A stretch of DNA of 14,858 bases, from assembly GCA_027328825.1 (NCBI GenBank), contig DAHWTK010000033.1, positions 1 to 14,858 of the forward strand. The letters are read 5' to 3'. Made by a program: the position numbers and the translations under genes. Positions 6,839-13,236 of this stretch are shown piece by piece. Source of the stretch: Nitrospirota bacterium (GTDB taxonomy: Bacteria > Nitrospirota > JACRHJ01). The notes beneath the pieces are model-generated. The model ran no database searches. It was not told where the DNA came from and saw only the letters and a program-made list of their open reading frames with translations. Position 1 is the stretch's first letter. The number at the start of each line of letters is the position of its first letter.

Positions 6839-7815
6839 CAATGCCCTCCGTGGTTCTTGCGGGCGTAAGAGCGCATCGGGCCATACGGGTCGCCGTTTTC
6901 CTCGCGTATGTTCTTGCCCGTGAGGGATAGAAACACGTCGTTCAGTGTCGGCCTCGTCATGCTGACGGAGGTTATCTTCGTGGAAAGCCCCTTGATAAGC
7001 GCTGGAAGTATCTCGTCCCCCTGCTTTACCGTAAGCGTAATGCCCCCGTCGGTAATCTTCGGATCCATGCCGAATTTTCCCCTTATCTCCGCATCCAGGC
7101 CCTTCGGGTCCATCGCCGAGAGATTCAGCGTGTCGCCGTTGAGCCCGGCCTTAAGCTCCGAGGGCGTCCCAGACGCGATTATCTTCCCCAGGTCGATGAT
7201 TGCAATCCTGTCGCAGAACTCCGCCTCCTCCAGGTAATGCGTCGTCATAAAGACAGTAATCCCCGTGTTTTTCTTGAGCTCGCGTATGAATTCCCATATC
7301 ATGTTGCGGGTCTGCGGATCGAGTCCTATAGTCGGCTCGTCCATGAAGAGCACCCTGGGATAGTTCAGGATGCCCCTGGCTATCTCAAGCCGCCTCTTCA
7401 TCCCGCCGGAGAACTTCCGGACAAGCTCGTTTTTCCTTGCGGAAAGCCCCACCAGTTCGAGCGCGTCCTCTATCCTTTTTTTTGCCTTGGCGCGGTCCAT
7501 CCCGTAGAGATAGGCGTGGAACAACAGGTTCTCGTAGGCCGTGAGGCCGTTGTCCAGCGTAGGGTCCTGGAATATTATGCCTATGCTGCGCCGCACGGCG
7601 TCGGCGTCCCTCACGCAGTCGAACCCGCCGACGGAGGCATCTCCGGAAGTCGGGCCAAGAAGCGTGCAGAGTATTGATATTGTGGTGGATTTACCCGCGC
7701 CGTTCGGCCCCAGGAAGCCGAAGACCTCGCCCGGCTCGACAGAAAACGAGATGCCATCCACCGCCGTCACGGCGCCGAACTTCTTGACCAGAGAGTTGAC
7801 GGTAATATTGGACAT
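6838..7815 (-). CDS. ABC transporter ATP-binding protein (DrrA-like)
   Basis: The 325-residue protein has all motifs of an active ABC ATPase: Walker A GPNGAGKST (36-44), Q-loop Q83 (IIFQDPTLDNGLTAYENL), signature FSGGMKRR (135-142), Walker B VLFMDE (155-160) and switch H193 (TTHYLEEAE). The Q-loop/ENL segment and the C-terminal domain (about 230-305) are those of DrrA/NodI-type exporter ATPases. Its ATG follows directly after the stop of the binding-protein gene (TAAATG) and its stop overlaps the permease start, giving a coupled three-gene set. Confidence 0.92.
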   Translation of the reverse strand: MSNITVNSLVKKFGAVTAVDGISFSVEPGEVFGFLGPNGAGKSTTISILCTLLGPTSGDASVGGFDCVRDADAVRRSIGIIFQDPTLDNGLTAYENLLFHAYLYGMDRAKAKKRIEDALELVGLSARKNELVRKFSGGMKRRLEIARGILNYPRVLFMDEPTIGLDPQTRNMIWEFIRELKKNTGITVFMTTHYLEEAEFCDRIAIIDLGKIIASGTPSELKAGLNGDTLNLSAMDPKGLDAEIRGKFGMDPKITDGGITLTVKQGDEILPALIKGLSTKITSVSMTRPTLNDVFLSLTGKNIREENGDPYGPMRSYARKNHGGH

Positions 7816-9414
7816 TTACGGTGTATACCACTCCCCGTGGTTTCTCGGCACGTACCATTCCCTGAGATTATACATTATACCGAGCGGCGCCTTTCTGACA
7901 CCCTTGAACCGCCTGCTGATAATCGGCAGGGCGTCCGGGACGTAGAGAAAGGTGCATGGCGCGTCGTCCGCTATTATCGCGTGTATGCGGCGGTATATCT
8001 CCTGCCTTTTTTTGAAGTCGAACGTCTCGCGGCCCTCGACCAGGAGCTTGTCCACCTCAGGGTTCTTGTAGCTTATGAAATTGAACTCCCCGTCCTTCGT
8101 CTTCTGCGAATCCCATATGTCGTATATGTCCGGGTCGCGCCCGAGCGCCCAGCCCATGATAAGCGCCTCGAAGCGTTTTTTGTCTATGAAATCGTGCAGG
8201 AGCGCCTGCCATTCAAGCGCGGTTATGCTTACCTTCACCCCGACCTTCGCCAGGTCCTGCTGGATAATCTCCGCCGCCATCTCGCGCTGTTTGTTGGACT
8301 GGTTCACGAGTATCGTAAACTCGAACCGCCTGCCGCCCTTTGTCAGGACTCCGTCAGGGCCCGGTGTCCAGCCCGCCTCCTTTAAAAGGGCCTTGGCTTT
8401 TTCCGGGTTATACGGGTATCCCTTAACGTTTTTGTTATACGCCCAGGACTCCGGAGGAAACGGTCCCGTGCAAGGCGTGCCAAGCCCCAGTAGCACGCCC
8501 TGTATGATACTCTTCTGGTCTATCGCATACGAGAGCGCCTGGCGCATGCGCTTGTCCTTAAAGAGCGGATTCGTCAGGTTATAGCCCACGTAGTCGTATG
8601 CGAATGCGGGATAGCGGAGTTTCCTGAATCGGCGCATCAGGCCGGGCGCGTTCGTCTCCCTTGCATACTGTAGCGGCGTCAGGTCCATCATGTCTATCCC
8701 GCCGGTCTTGAGTTCCAAGAACTGCGTCGCCTGGTCGGGGATAATCCGGGAGACGTATTTTTGGATATGCGGCCCGCCCCTGAAATAGCCGCTGTATGCG
8801 TCCAGGACTATCCTGTTCCCCGTAATCCACTGGCCGAACTTGAAGAAGTTCGTGCCCACGGGATGGCGGTTGAATGGGTCGTCGTTAATGTTCTTACCCT
8901 TGAGGAGGTGCTCCGGGATTATGCCCATACCCCATGCCTCAAGCGCAGGCGCGAAGGGCTTTTTATATGTCACCTTCACGGTATATTCGTCCGGGGCCTC
9001 GACCTTCTCCACCGGGCCGAGGTCGTCGCTGTATGGCGTGGCGGTGTTCGGGTCTTTTAATACCTTGTATGTAAACAGGACGTCCGCGGCTGTGAAGGGC
9101 GCGCCGTCCTGCCATTTTACGTGCCTGTGGAGGTGAAAGGTTATTACAAGACCGTCCTTTGATATATCCCAGCTTTTCGCCAGATCTCCGACGATTTTTA
9201 TATTCTTGTCGTATTTTGTAAGTCCCTGAAATATCAGGCCGGATATGTCTCCGGAGGCCGAGTCCGTCGCCAGCATCGGGATGAGTCTTTTGGCGTCCGC
9301 GCCCATTGCGACCTTGAGGTAGTCCGGGTCCCGGACAAATCCCCCCTCCCGCTTCCTGCCGCACGCGGAAACAAGAAGAAGCGCGCAAATGGCCGATATT
9401 GCAACCTTCTTCAA
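7816..9414 (-). CDS. Family 5 extracellular solute-binding lipoprotein (OppA/DppA-like)
   Basis: The 532-residue protein has a lipoprotein signal (MKKVAISAICALLLVSAC, acylated Cys at 18) and the features of the peptide/nickel-binding SBP_bac_5 family: LAKSWDISKDGLVITFHL, GAPFTAADVLFTYK, RQALSYAIDQKSI and YNPEKAKALLKEAGW. It should sit on the outer face of the cytoplasmic membrane and bind a peptide-like ligand. Such proteins normally serve importers with two DppB/C-type permeases; here the next genes encode an exporter-type ATPase and permease. The TTG start at 9414 is supported by GAGG 8 nt upstream and by the signal peptide that starts there. A terminator hairpin ends directly before that ribosome site. 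Confidence 0.9.
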   Translation of the reverse strand: MKKVAISAICALLLVSACGRKREGGFVRDPDYLKVAMGADAKRLIPMLATDSASGDISGLIFQGLTKYDKNIKIVGDLAKSWDISKDGLVITFHLHRHVKWQDGAPFTAADVLFTYKVLKDPNTATPYSDDLGPVEKVEAPDEYTVKVTYKKPFAPALEAWGMGIIPEHLLKGKNINDDPFNRHPVGTNFFKFGQWITGNRIVLDAYSGYFRGGPHIQKYVSRIIPDQATQFLELKTGGIDMMDLTPLQYARETNAPGLMRRFRKLRYPAFAYDYVGYNLTNPLFKDKRMRQALSYAIDQKSIIQGVLLGLGTPCTGPFPPESWAYNKNVKGYPYNPEKAKALLKEAGWTPGPDGVLTKGGRRFEFTILVNQSNKQREMAAEIIQQDLAKVGVKVSITALEWQALLHDFIDKKRFEALIMGWALGRDPDIYDIWDSQKTKDGEFNFISYKNPEVDKLLVEGRETFDFKKRQEIYRRIHAIIADDAPCTFLYVPDALPIISRRFKGVRKAPLGIMYNLREWYVPRNHGEWYTP

Positions 9415-9426
9415 CTTCTCTACCTC

Positions 9427-9455
9427 AAAACAAAAGAGGCCCGCAAAGGAGCCTC
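9427..9455 (-). terminator. Rho-independent terminator after tpiA-secG, or attenuator ahead of the binding-protein gene
   Basis: The minus-strand hairpin at 9455-9436 has a 7-bp stem (GAGGCUC against GGGCCUC, one G-U) and a 6-nt loop, followed by TTTTGTTTT. It lies 118 nt after secG. The T run abuts the GAGG ribosome site of the solute-binding-protein gene, leaving no room for a promoter between them. Confidence 0.8.
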
Positions 9456-9493
9456 ACTGCTGACTATAGTTCCCATTAAGCATAAAGCAGGCA

Positions 9494-9521
9494 TGTCATT
9501 CCGAGCGAAGCCGAGGAATCC
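9494..9521. repeat. Dispersed repeat copy of the GTCATTC(C/T)GAGCG...GAATC type
   Basis: The stretch from TGTCATTCCGAGCG to GAGGAATCC is the first of three related copies in this window; the others, at 11313-11339 and 13193-13219, are in reverse orientation. The ends ATTCC and GGAAT are inverted. All three copies lie between genes. Confidence 0.65.
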
Positions 9522-9573
9522 ACAGCTGATTTTTCCATTAAAACCAAAACCTACCGTGGCTCCCTTTTAATCT

Positions 9574-10026
9574 TCATTTCCCGCCCTTTGTCGGCGCAGG
9601 CGGTTGACTGGCTCCCGGTTTCGCCGCCTGGGTTGGAGCGGCGGTGGCCGCCTTGCCGGGCGCAGGTGCGGCGGGGGCGGCTGGAAATGCGGGCTTGCCT
9701 GCCGGAGCTGCGGGGATAAAAGGCGCGCCTTTCTGCGGTATTGGGGGCATTGTGGCCGTATTTCCGGCAGGCGCTTTTACGATCGAGGACGAGGAGGCGC
9801 GGGACTCGATTTTAGCCAGGAGAATGGAGGTTACCATGAATACCGCACCCGCCACTGCGGTAAGCTTTGTAAGGAAATTGCCCGACCCCCTGCTCCCGAA
9901 GATCGTCTGGGAGCCGCCGGAGCCGAATGTCGCGCCGATATTGGCCCCTTCGCCCTGCTGCAAAAGCACGACGAGGACGACAGCCGCGCAGACGATTACG
10001 TGGATTATTATAAGAAAAATCATCAT
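9574..10026 (-). CDS. secG: Protein translocase subunit SecG with long Pro/Ala-rich tail
   Basis: The 150-residue protein has the SecG plan: first membrane helix (about 2-22), LLQQGEGANIGATFGSGGSQTIFGSRGSGNFL linking region with the conserved QQG and GS-rich loop, and second helix (about 53-70). SecG joins SecYE in the cytoplasmic membrane and assists protein export. The tail from residue 73 is about 78 residues of Pro, Ala, Gly and Lys, longer than in most SecG. It starts 4 nt after the tpiA stop, with GGAGG supplied by the last codons of tpiA; ATG at 10026 and 10023 are both possible. tpiA-secG is a common gene pair. Confidence 0.93.
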   Translation of the reverse strand: MMIFLIIIHVIVCAAVVLVVLLQQGEGANIGATFGSGGSQTIFGSRGSGNFLTKLTAVAGAVFMVTSILLAKIESRASSSSIVKAPAGNTATMPPIPQKGAPFIPAAPAGKPAFPAAPAAPAPGKAATAAPTQAAKPGASQPPAPTKGGK

Positions 10027-10030
10027 TTAC

Positions 10031-10792
10031 CTATACCTCCGAATAATTTACGAGGGCGGAAAACGACTCCGCCTTAAGACTCGCGCCGCCTACAAGCGCC
10101 CCGTCTATGTCTTCCATAGCCATCAAGCTCTTTATATTATCGGGCTTTACGCTCCCGCCGTATAATATCCTGATACAATTCGCGGCATCTTTCCCGAACG
10201 TCGCCGAGAGCTTTTCCCTAATAAAAGCATGGACTTCCTGCGCCTGGGCCGGAGTAGCCGTCCTGCCCGTGCCTATCGCCCAGACAGGCTCGTAGGCGAC
10301 AATCAGCCGCCCCGCCTCTTCAGGCGAAAGCCCCGTAAGTCCGCCATTTAATTGGCTTTCTATCACCTTGAAAGTCGTCCCGGCCTCGCGCTCCCCGAGG
10401 CTCTCACCTATGCATACAATCGGCGTAAGTCCTTCAGAAAGCGCGGTTTTTGTCTTTCTGTTCACGCCCTCGTCCGTCTCACAGAAATACTGTCTGCGCT
10501 CGGAGTGCCCGATAATTACGTGCGTGCATCCGGCGTCCTTCAGCATGGCCGCGGAGACCTCTCCGGTGAATGCCCCCGCAGGCTCGAAATGCATGTTCTG
10601 GGCGGCTAGGCCTATTATTTTTCCCTTTATTTCACAAGCAGTTGCATGTAGCGCCGTAAAAGGCGGGGCGATGATTACCTCGACCGCTTTTCCGCCTGAA
10701 CACGAGGGCGCAATCCCGCGCACAAGCTCCATGGCTTCCGGCACGGTCATGTGCATTTTCCAGTTTCCGGCTATGACTGCTTTTCGGGACAT
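10031..10792 (-). CDS. tpiA: Triosephosphate isomerase
   Basis: The full-length 253-residue enzyme interconverts dihydroxyacetone phosphate and glyceraldehyde 3-phosphate in the cytoplasm. All catalytic parts are present: N10 and K12 (AGNWKMH), H96 (IIGHSERR), E168 in AYEPVWAIGTG with the flexible loop 6, and the phosphate-binding YGGSVK (211-216). A near-perfect promoter ends 8 nt before the ATG, so the mRNA is probably leaderless. gap and pgk, which often precede tpiA, are not upstream here; 680 nt of non-coding DNA is. Confidence 0.97.
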   Translation of the reverse strand: MSRKAVIAGNWKMHMTVPEAMELVRGIAPSCSGGKAVEVIIAPPFTALHATACEIKGKIIGLAAQNMHFEPAGAFTGEVSAAMLKDAGCTHVIIGHSERRQYFCETDEGVNRKTKTALSEGLTPIVCIGESLGEREAGTTFKVIESQLNGGLTGLSPEEAGRLIVAYEPVWAIGTGRTATPAQAQEVHAFIREKLSATFGKDAANCIRILYGGSVKPDNIKSLMAMEDIDGALVGGASLKAESFSALVNYSEV

Positions 10793-10800
10793 GACTTTTC

Positions 10801-10829
10801 AGTTTATTGGTTTTACAGGCTTCTGTCAA
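10801..10829 (-). promoter_or_regulatory. Strong leaderless-type promoter for tpiA-secG
   Basis: Minus strand: TTGACA (10829-10824), 17-nt spacer, TAAACT (10806-10801; 4/6), then 8 nt (GAAAAGTC) to the ATG at 10792. The -35 and spacing are consensus. Transcription should start 1-3 nt before the ATG. Confidence 0.75.
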
Positions 10830-10862
10830 GAAAAAAATTCCTTGATTTTCAAACAGTTGCGG

Positions 10863-10910
10863 AACGGGTTTTTATTTATCAACGGATATTTATACAACAT
10901 GTAACCCGTT
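10863..10910. repeat. Spaced inverted repeat upstream of the tpiA promoter
   Basis: AACGGGTT (10863-10870) and AACCCGTT (10903-10910) are perfect 8-nt inverted arms around 32 nt of AT-rich DNA. They lie 34-81 nt upstream of the tpiA -35. This could be a pair of half-operators, a DNA bend or chance. Confidence 0.35.
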
Positions 10911-11190
10911 ATAGAATAAAGGTAATTCCTGGCATGGCACAAAAATAATAGCTTGTCCCACTGACCCGCTTTTTATCAGAAACGGCCTGTTTTATGCGTT
11001 TTTCGCACCGTTCCCGATACCGGCGGGAAAATCGGCTTTTCCACTGTTTCTATTTTAATAATCGGCATGTTAGATAGCAATCCGGAACTGCTCTGGATAG
11101 TGAATTTTCCCGACCGATGATATTTACTCTTTGCGGTTGCCGCGTTATATGAGTTAATTGCGTCCTGCTGTCGGGCGCATTCCCCCGCTA

Positions 11191-11240
11191 GTCATTCCCG
11201 AATGACTTAGTCGGGAATCCAGGGTTTATCCGTGTCCTGG
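11191..11240. repeat. Palindromic repeat with GGGAATCCAGG core
   Basis: ATTCCCGA (11194-11201) and TCGGGAAT (11211-11218) form an 8-bp stem with a 9-nt loop; CCAGG (11219-11223) then pairs with CCTGG (11236-11240). The GGGAATCCAGG segment recurs as an arm of the terminator at 14457-14502, so it belongs to a repeat family. Confidence 0.6.
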
Positions 11241-11244
11241 TTTT

Positions 11245-11299
11245 GTAGCTGCCCCATTTATGGGGCGGGTTAAAAGCGCCCGATGAATCGGGCAGCTAC
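11245..11299. repeat. REP/MITE-like element with GTAGCTGCCC terminal inverted repeats
   Basis: The 55-bp element begins GTAGCTGCCC (11245-11254) and ends GGGCAGCTAC (11290-11299). Inside are two further palindromes: GCCCCATTTATGGGGC (11251-11266) and GCCCGATGAATCGGGC (11278-11293). The left half recurs in reverse at 12558-12579 and again partly at 12593-12613. No transposase gene is nearby. Confidence 0.7.
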
Positions 11300-11312
11300 G
11301 AAAGAGTAAAGC

Positions 11313-11339
11313 AGATTCTTCGCGTTGCTCAGAATGACA
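11313..11339. repeat. Dispersed repeat, second GTCATTCTGAGC-type copy (reverse orientation)
   Basis: AGATTCTTCGCG...CAGAATGACA is the reverse complement of the family seen at 9494-9521, with inverted ends GATTCT and AGAATG. Confidence 0.62.
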
Positions 11340-11368
11340 GGTGGGTTAACAATTCCGGTTACCTTCAT

Positions 11369-11403
11369 CCCCCTCTTAAGATAAGAGGGGGACAGAGGGG
11401 GCG
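11369..11403. repeat. CCCCCTCTTA hairpin repeat
   Basis: CCCCCTCTTA and TAAGAGGGGG form a perfect 10-bp inverted repeat with a 3-nt loop (11369-11391), followed by acagaGGGGGCGTT, which offers a second copy of one arm. No T run follows on either strand, so it is not a normal terminator. Confidence 0.65.
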
Positions 11404-11472
11404 TTATGACAAAGCGGAATGACAGGCGTGAGAGCTTGGACGAGAACAGGCCGGGGGCGGGTCGGCGGACCG

Positions 11473-12051
11473 CTATTCCTTTTTCAGCGCTTTCCCGGCG
11501 CTGAAGGCCTTGCCCGCAACCTCGCCTATGCGTCGGTAGTTCCTGTCCGGGACGGTGAAGATAAGCGGGTCTATCTTGGCGATGTCTGGGCGTCCGTTTC
11601 CATCCAGGACGTCCTTGTCCGCGTGGACTTCCATAATCTGCCCGATTACGAGGTGATGGCTCCCAAGCTCAAGCGTCATAACCACCTTGCATTCGAGGTT
11701 CACGGGGCACTGGGCTATCAGCGGGGCGTGTTCGGTCTTTCCGTAAAAGACCTCGAAACCGGCGGTTTTCGCCTTGTCCGGCTCGTTCTGGCCGGAGAAC
11801 ATCCCGCAGTAGTCCGCCGCGTCCATGAGCGCGACGTTCGGGACGTTCACGGAAAACGCCCTGTGCTCCTTGACGCCTTTAAGCGTGTGCCTGTGCGGCT
11901 GGAAGGCGACGGACAGCATCGGCGGCTCGGAACATGCAATCCCGCTCCATGCCGCAACCATGAAATTCGGCTTGCCGTCCACGTCCGCGCCGATAAGGAA
12001 CGCTGGCATCGGGTATATCGTCGTTGATGGGCCGAGAGTAATCTTATTCAT
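11473..12051 (-). CDS. Flavin reductase-like domain protein (FMN-binding)
   Basis: The 192-residue protein matches the flavin reductase-like, FMN-binding split-barrel family: LGPSTTIYPMPAFLIG at the start, MVAAWSGIACSEPPMLSVAF in the middle and RAFSVNVP, with EVHADKDVLDG and a short basic tail. Members bind FMN and either reduce flavin with NAD(P)H or pass electrons to a partner. It begins 6 nt after the flavodoxin-like gene, so the two are probably one operon; a flavodoxin next to a flavin reductase suggests a small electron-transfer pair. The ribosome site (GGCGGG) is weak. Confidence 0.88.
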   Translation of the reverse strand: MNKITLGPSTTIYPMPAFLIGADVDGKPNFMVAAWSGIACSEPPMLSVAFQPHRHTLKGVKEHRAFSVNVPNVALMDAADYCGMFSGQNEPDKAKTAGFEVFYGKTEHAPLIAQCPVNLECKVVMTLELGSHHLVIGQIMEVHADKDVLDGNGRPDIAKIDPLIFTVPDRNYRRIGEVAGKAFSAGKALKKE

Positions 12052-12057
12052 ATTATC

Positions 12058-12534
12058 TTATCCCGCCAGCTTCTTCGCGAGCTTCGCCACGCGCTCGCCT
12101 AAGCTCCGGCACTGCTTCATAACGCGCTCGTCGGGGATGCCGATTGAGACAGGGCCGTAGTGATCACCCTTGGGGACACCCTGGATTACCATGCCGTGCA
12201 CGAGCATGGCCTCAAGGATGGCGAGTATGACGGTTTCGTTCCCGCCGCCGATATTGGCTGAGGACGAGAACGCCGCGCCGACCTTGCCTTCGAGCTTGCC
12301 GTGAAACTTCACCGAGTCGTCAAGGAATTTTATTATCTCTGCGGCGGGGAGGCCGTAGTAGGTGGGTGAACCAATGATTATGCCGTCAAAGCCCTGGAGG
12401 TCTTCCGGCGCAGCGCCGGGGATTGTCTGTAGCGAGACTTCCGCCCCGGCGGACTTAGCGCCCTCTTCTATCAGCCGGGCCATCTTTTCGGTATTGCCCG
12501 TCCGGGTATAATAGAGGATCAGAACGCGTGGCAT
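12058..12534 (-). CDS. Flavodoxin-like / NAD(P)H-quinone oxidoreductase (WrbA-type) protein
   Basis: The 158-residue protein has the FMN phosphate loop YTRTGNT (about 9-15) after the first beta strand and GSPTYYGLPAAEIIKFLDD, which places aromatic residues beside the flavin, as in flavodoxin/WrbA proteins. GGGNETVILAILEAMLVHGMVIQG is typical of the WrbA-like group. It probably carries electrons via FMN or reduces quinones in the cytoplasm. The ATG at 12534 has a good ribosome site (AAGGAGA, 9 nt upstream); the ATG at 12564 lies in the upstream hairpin and is unlikely. Confidence 0.87.
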   Translation of the reverse strand: MPRVLILYYTRTGNTEKMARLIEEGAKSAGAEVSLQTIPGAAPEDLQGFDGIIIGSPTYYGLPAAEIIKFLDDSVKFHGKLEGKVGAAFSSSANIGGGNETVILAILEAMLVHGMVIQGVPKGDHYGPVSIGIPDERVMKQCRSLGERVAKLAKKLAG

Positions 12535-12550
12535 ATGAAGCGGTCTCCTT

Positions 12551-12573
12551 AAAAATCGCCCCATAAATGGGGC
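12551..12573 (-). terminator. Hairpin with T run between the dksA-like and flavodoxin genes
   Basis: On the minus strand the palindrome GCCCCATTTATGGGGC (12573-12558) is followed by GATTTTT. It could end the dksA-like transcript. The AAGGAG of the flavodoxin gene follows directly, so it could instead act as an attenuator. The palindrome belongs to the repeat family of 11245-11299. Confidence 0.45.
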
Positions 12574-12613
12574 AGCTACATTATCTGAATCTAAATGGGG
12601 CAGCTACATTATC
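12565..12613. repeat. Two 21-bp direct repeats, 28-bp period
   Basis: The sequence at 12565-12585 (AAATGGGGCAGCT...TTATC) is repeated exactly at 12593-12613. A weaker third unit (GCATTGTCTGAAAATGCTAC) lies at 12630-12649. The unit is half of the GTAGCTGCCC element. Confidence 0.7.
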
Positions 12614-12702
12614 CGAGAGCGGGACGTCTGCATTGTCTGAAAATGCTACGACTTCATTAAAAGCGGCCGGATGTCAAATCCCGCCGTTACCCCCTGCCGG
12701 GT

Positions 12703-13062
12703 TTACTTGCGGAGCTTTTCTTCCTCTTCCTGGGCGGTCTTGCAGTCTATGCAGAGCGTCGTGACGGGCCTTGCCTGAAGGCGCTTGACGCTTATCTTCT
12801 CGCCGCAGGACTCGCATATGCCGAACGTGCCGTCCTCAATCCTCTTGATGGCCTCGTCTATCTTCTTGAGGAGCCTCTGCTCCCGGCCACGGAGCCGAAG
12901 CAGCAGGTTCCTGTCGGATTCCGCGCTGGCCTGGTCTCCAAGGTCTGCGTAATTTTCTTTTTCGGGCTTCAGGCCCCCGCTGATGGTCTCGCCAGCCTCC
13001 GCCAGCAGTTCCGCCCTCTGCTCTTCGAGTTTCTTCTTTATATCGCCGATATTGCGGTCCAT
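12703..13062 (-). CDS. dksA: DksA/TraR-family zinc-finger regulator
   Basis: The 119-residue protein has a coiled coil carrying the tip motif DXXDXA (D40, D43, A45 in DLGDQA) and a C4 zinc finger (CESC...CIDC; C83, C86, C104, C107). Proteins of this family enter the secondary channel of RNA polymerase and, often with ppGpp, adjust initiation at ribosomal and biosynthetic promoters. It is shorter than E. coli DksA (151 residues). The ATG at 13062 has AGAGGTGG upstream; the frame open to 13128 would begin within the leader. It has its own consensus-like promoter at 13119-13147. Confidence 0.9.
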   Translation of the reverse strand: MDRNIGDIKKKLEEQRAELLAEAGETISGGLKPEKENYADLGDQASAESDRNLLLRLRGREQRLLKKIDEAIKRIEDGTFGICESCGEKISVKRLQARPVTTLCIDCKTAQEEEEKLRK

Positions 13063-13118
13063 CTCCCGGCCACCTCTCAGGCTTCCTATTGGGTTGAATC
13101 TCTTAAAATTAAATGCGA

Positions 13119-13147
13119 AGTTTAACAAAAAGGGTGGGCATAGTCAA
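13119..13147 (-). promoter_or_regulatory. Sigma-70-type promoter for the dksA-like gene
   Basis: Minus strand: TTGACT (13147-13142; 5/6), 17-nt spacer, TAAACT (13124-13119; 4/6). It follows the hsp20 terminator directly and leaves a leader of about 50 nt with a ribosome site. Confidence 0.72.
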
Positions 13148-13154
13148 TTCTTTT

Positions 13155-13185
13155 TAACAAAAAAGGGCCGACAGTTTCAGCCCTT
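13155..13185 (-). terminator. Rho-independent terminator after hsp20
   Basis: The minus-strand hairpin at 13185-13163 has a 9-bp stem (AAGGGCUGA against UCGGCCCUU, one G-U) and a 5-nt loop, followed by TTTTGTT. It lies about 50 nt beyond the hsp20 stop codon. Confidence 0.85.
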
Positions 13186-13192
13186 AAAAAGC

Positions 13193-13219
13193 GGATTCTC
13201 CGCTCGCGCTCAGAATGAC
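13193..13219. repeat. Dispersed repeat, third GTCATTCTGAGC-type copy (reverse orientation)
   Basis: GGATTCTCCGCTCGCG...CAGAATGAC matches the family at 9494-9521 and 11313-11339 in its outer parts; the middle differs. It lies between the hsp20 stop and its terminator, so it is transcribed. Confidence 0.6.
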
Positions 13220-13236
13220 GTTGCTCCGGCGCCCCC

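Larger units (their letters stand above)
10793..11472. other. 680-nt gene-free region between tpiA and the flavin-reductase gene
   Basis: Neither strand has a convincing gene. The right end near tpiA (10793-10910) holds the tpiA promoter and an inverted repeat. 10911-11190 is AT-rich with only very short open frames and no clear signal. 11191-11403 is packed with short palindromic repeats, listed separately. 11404-11472 holds nothing I can name, and I see no clear terminator for the flavin-reductase gene. Confidence 0.6.

Noticed and set aside
10911..11190. Small gene upstream of tpiA
   Set aside because: Only frames under about 30 codons, without ribosome sites or recognisable protein.
11419..12027. 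Plus-strand open frame of 202 codons
   Set aside because: It is the antisense shadow of the flavin-reductase gene, which has clear family motifs on the minus strand.
12558..12650. Possible CRISPR-like array
   Set aside because: Only two exact 21-bp units with a 7-nt gap, no spacers of constant length and no cas genes; it is part of a palindromic repeat family.
12567..12764. Plus-strand open frame of 65 codons
   Set aside because: It is made of the tandem repeats and then runs antisense into the dksA-like gene; no ribosome site.
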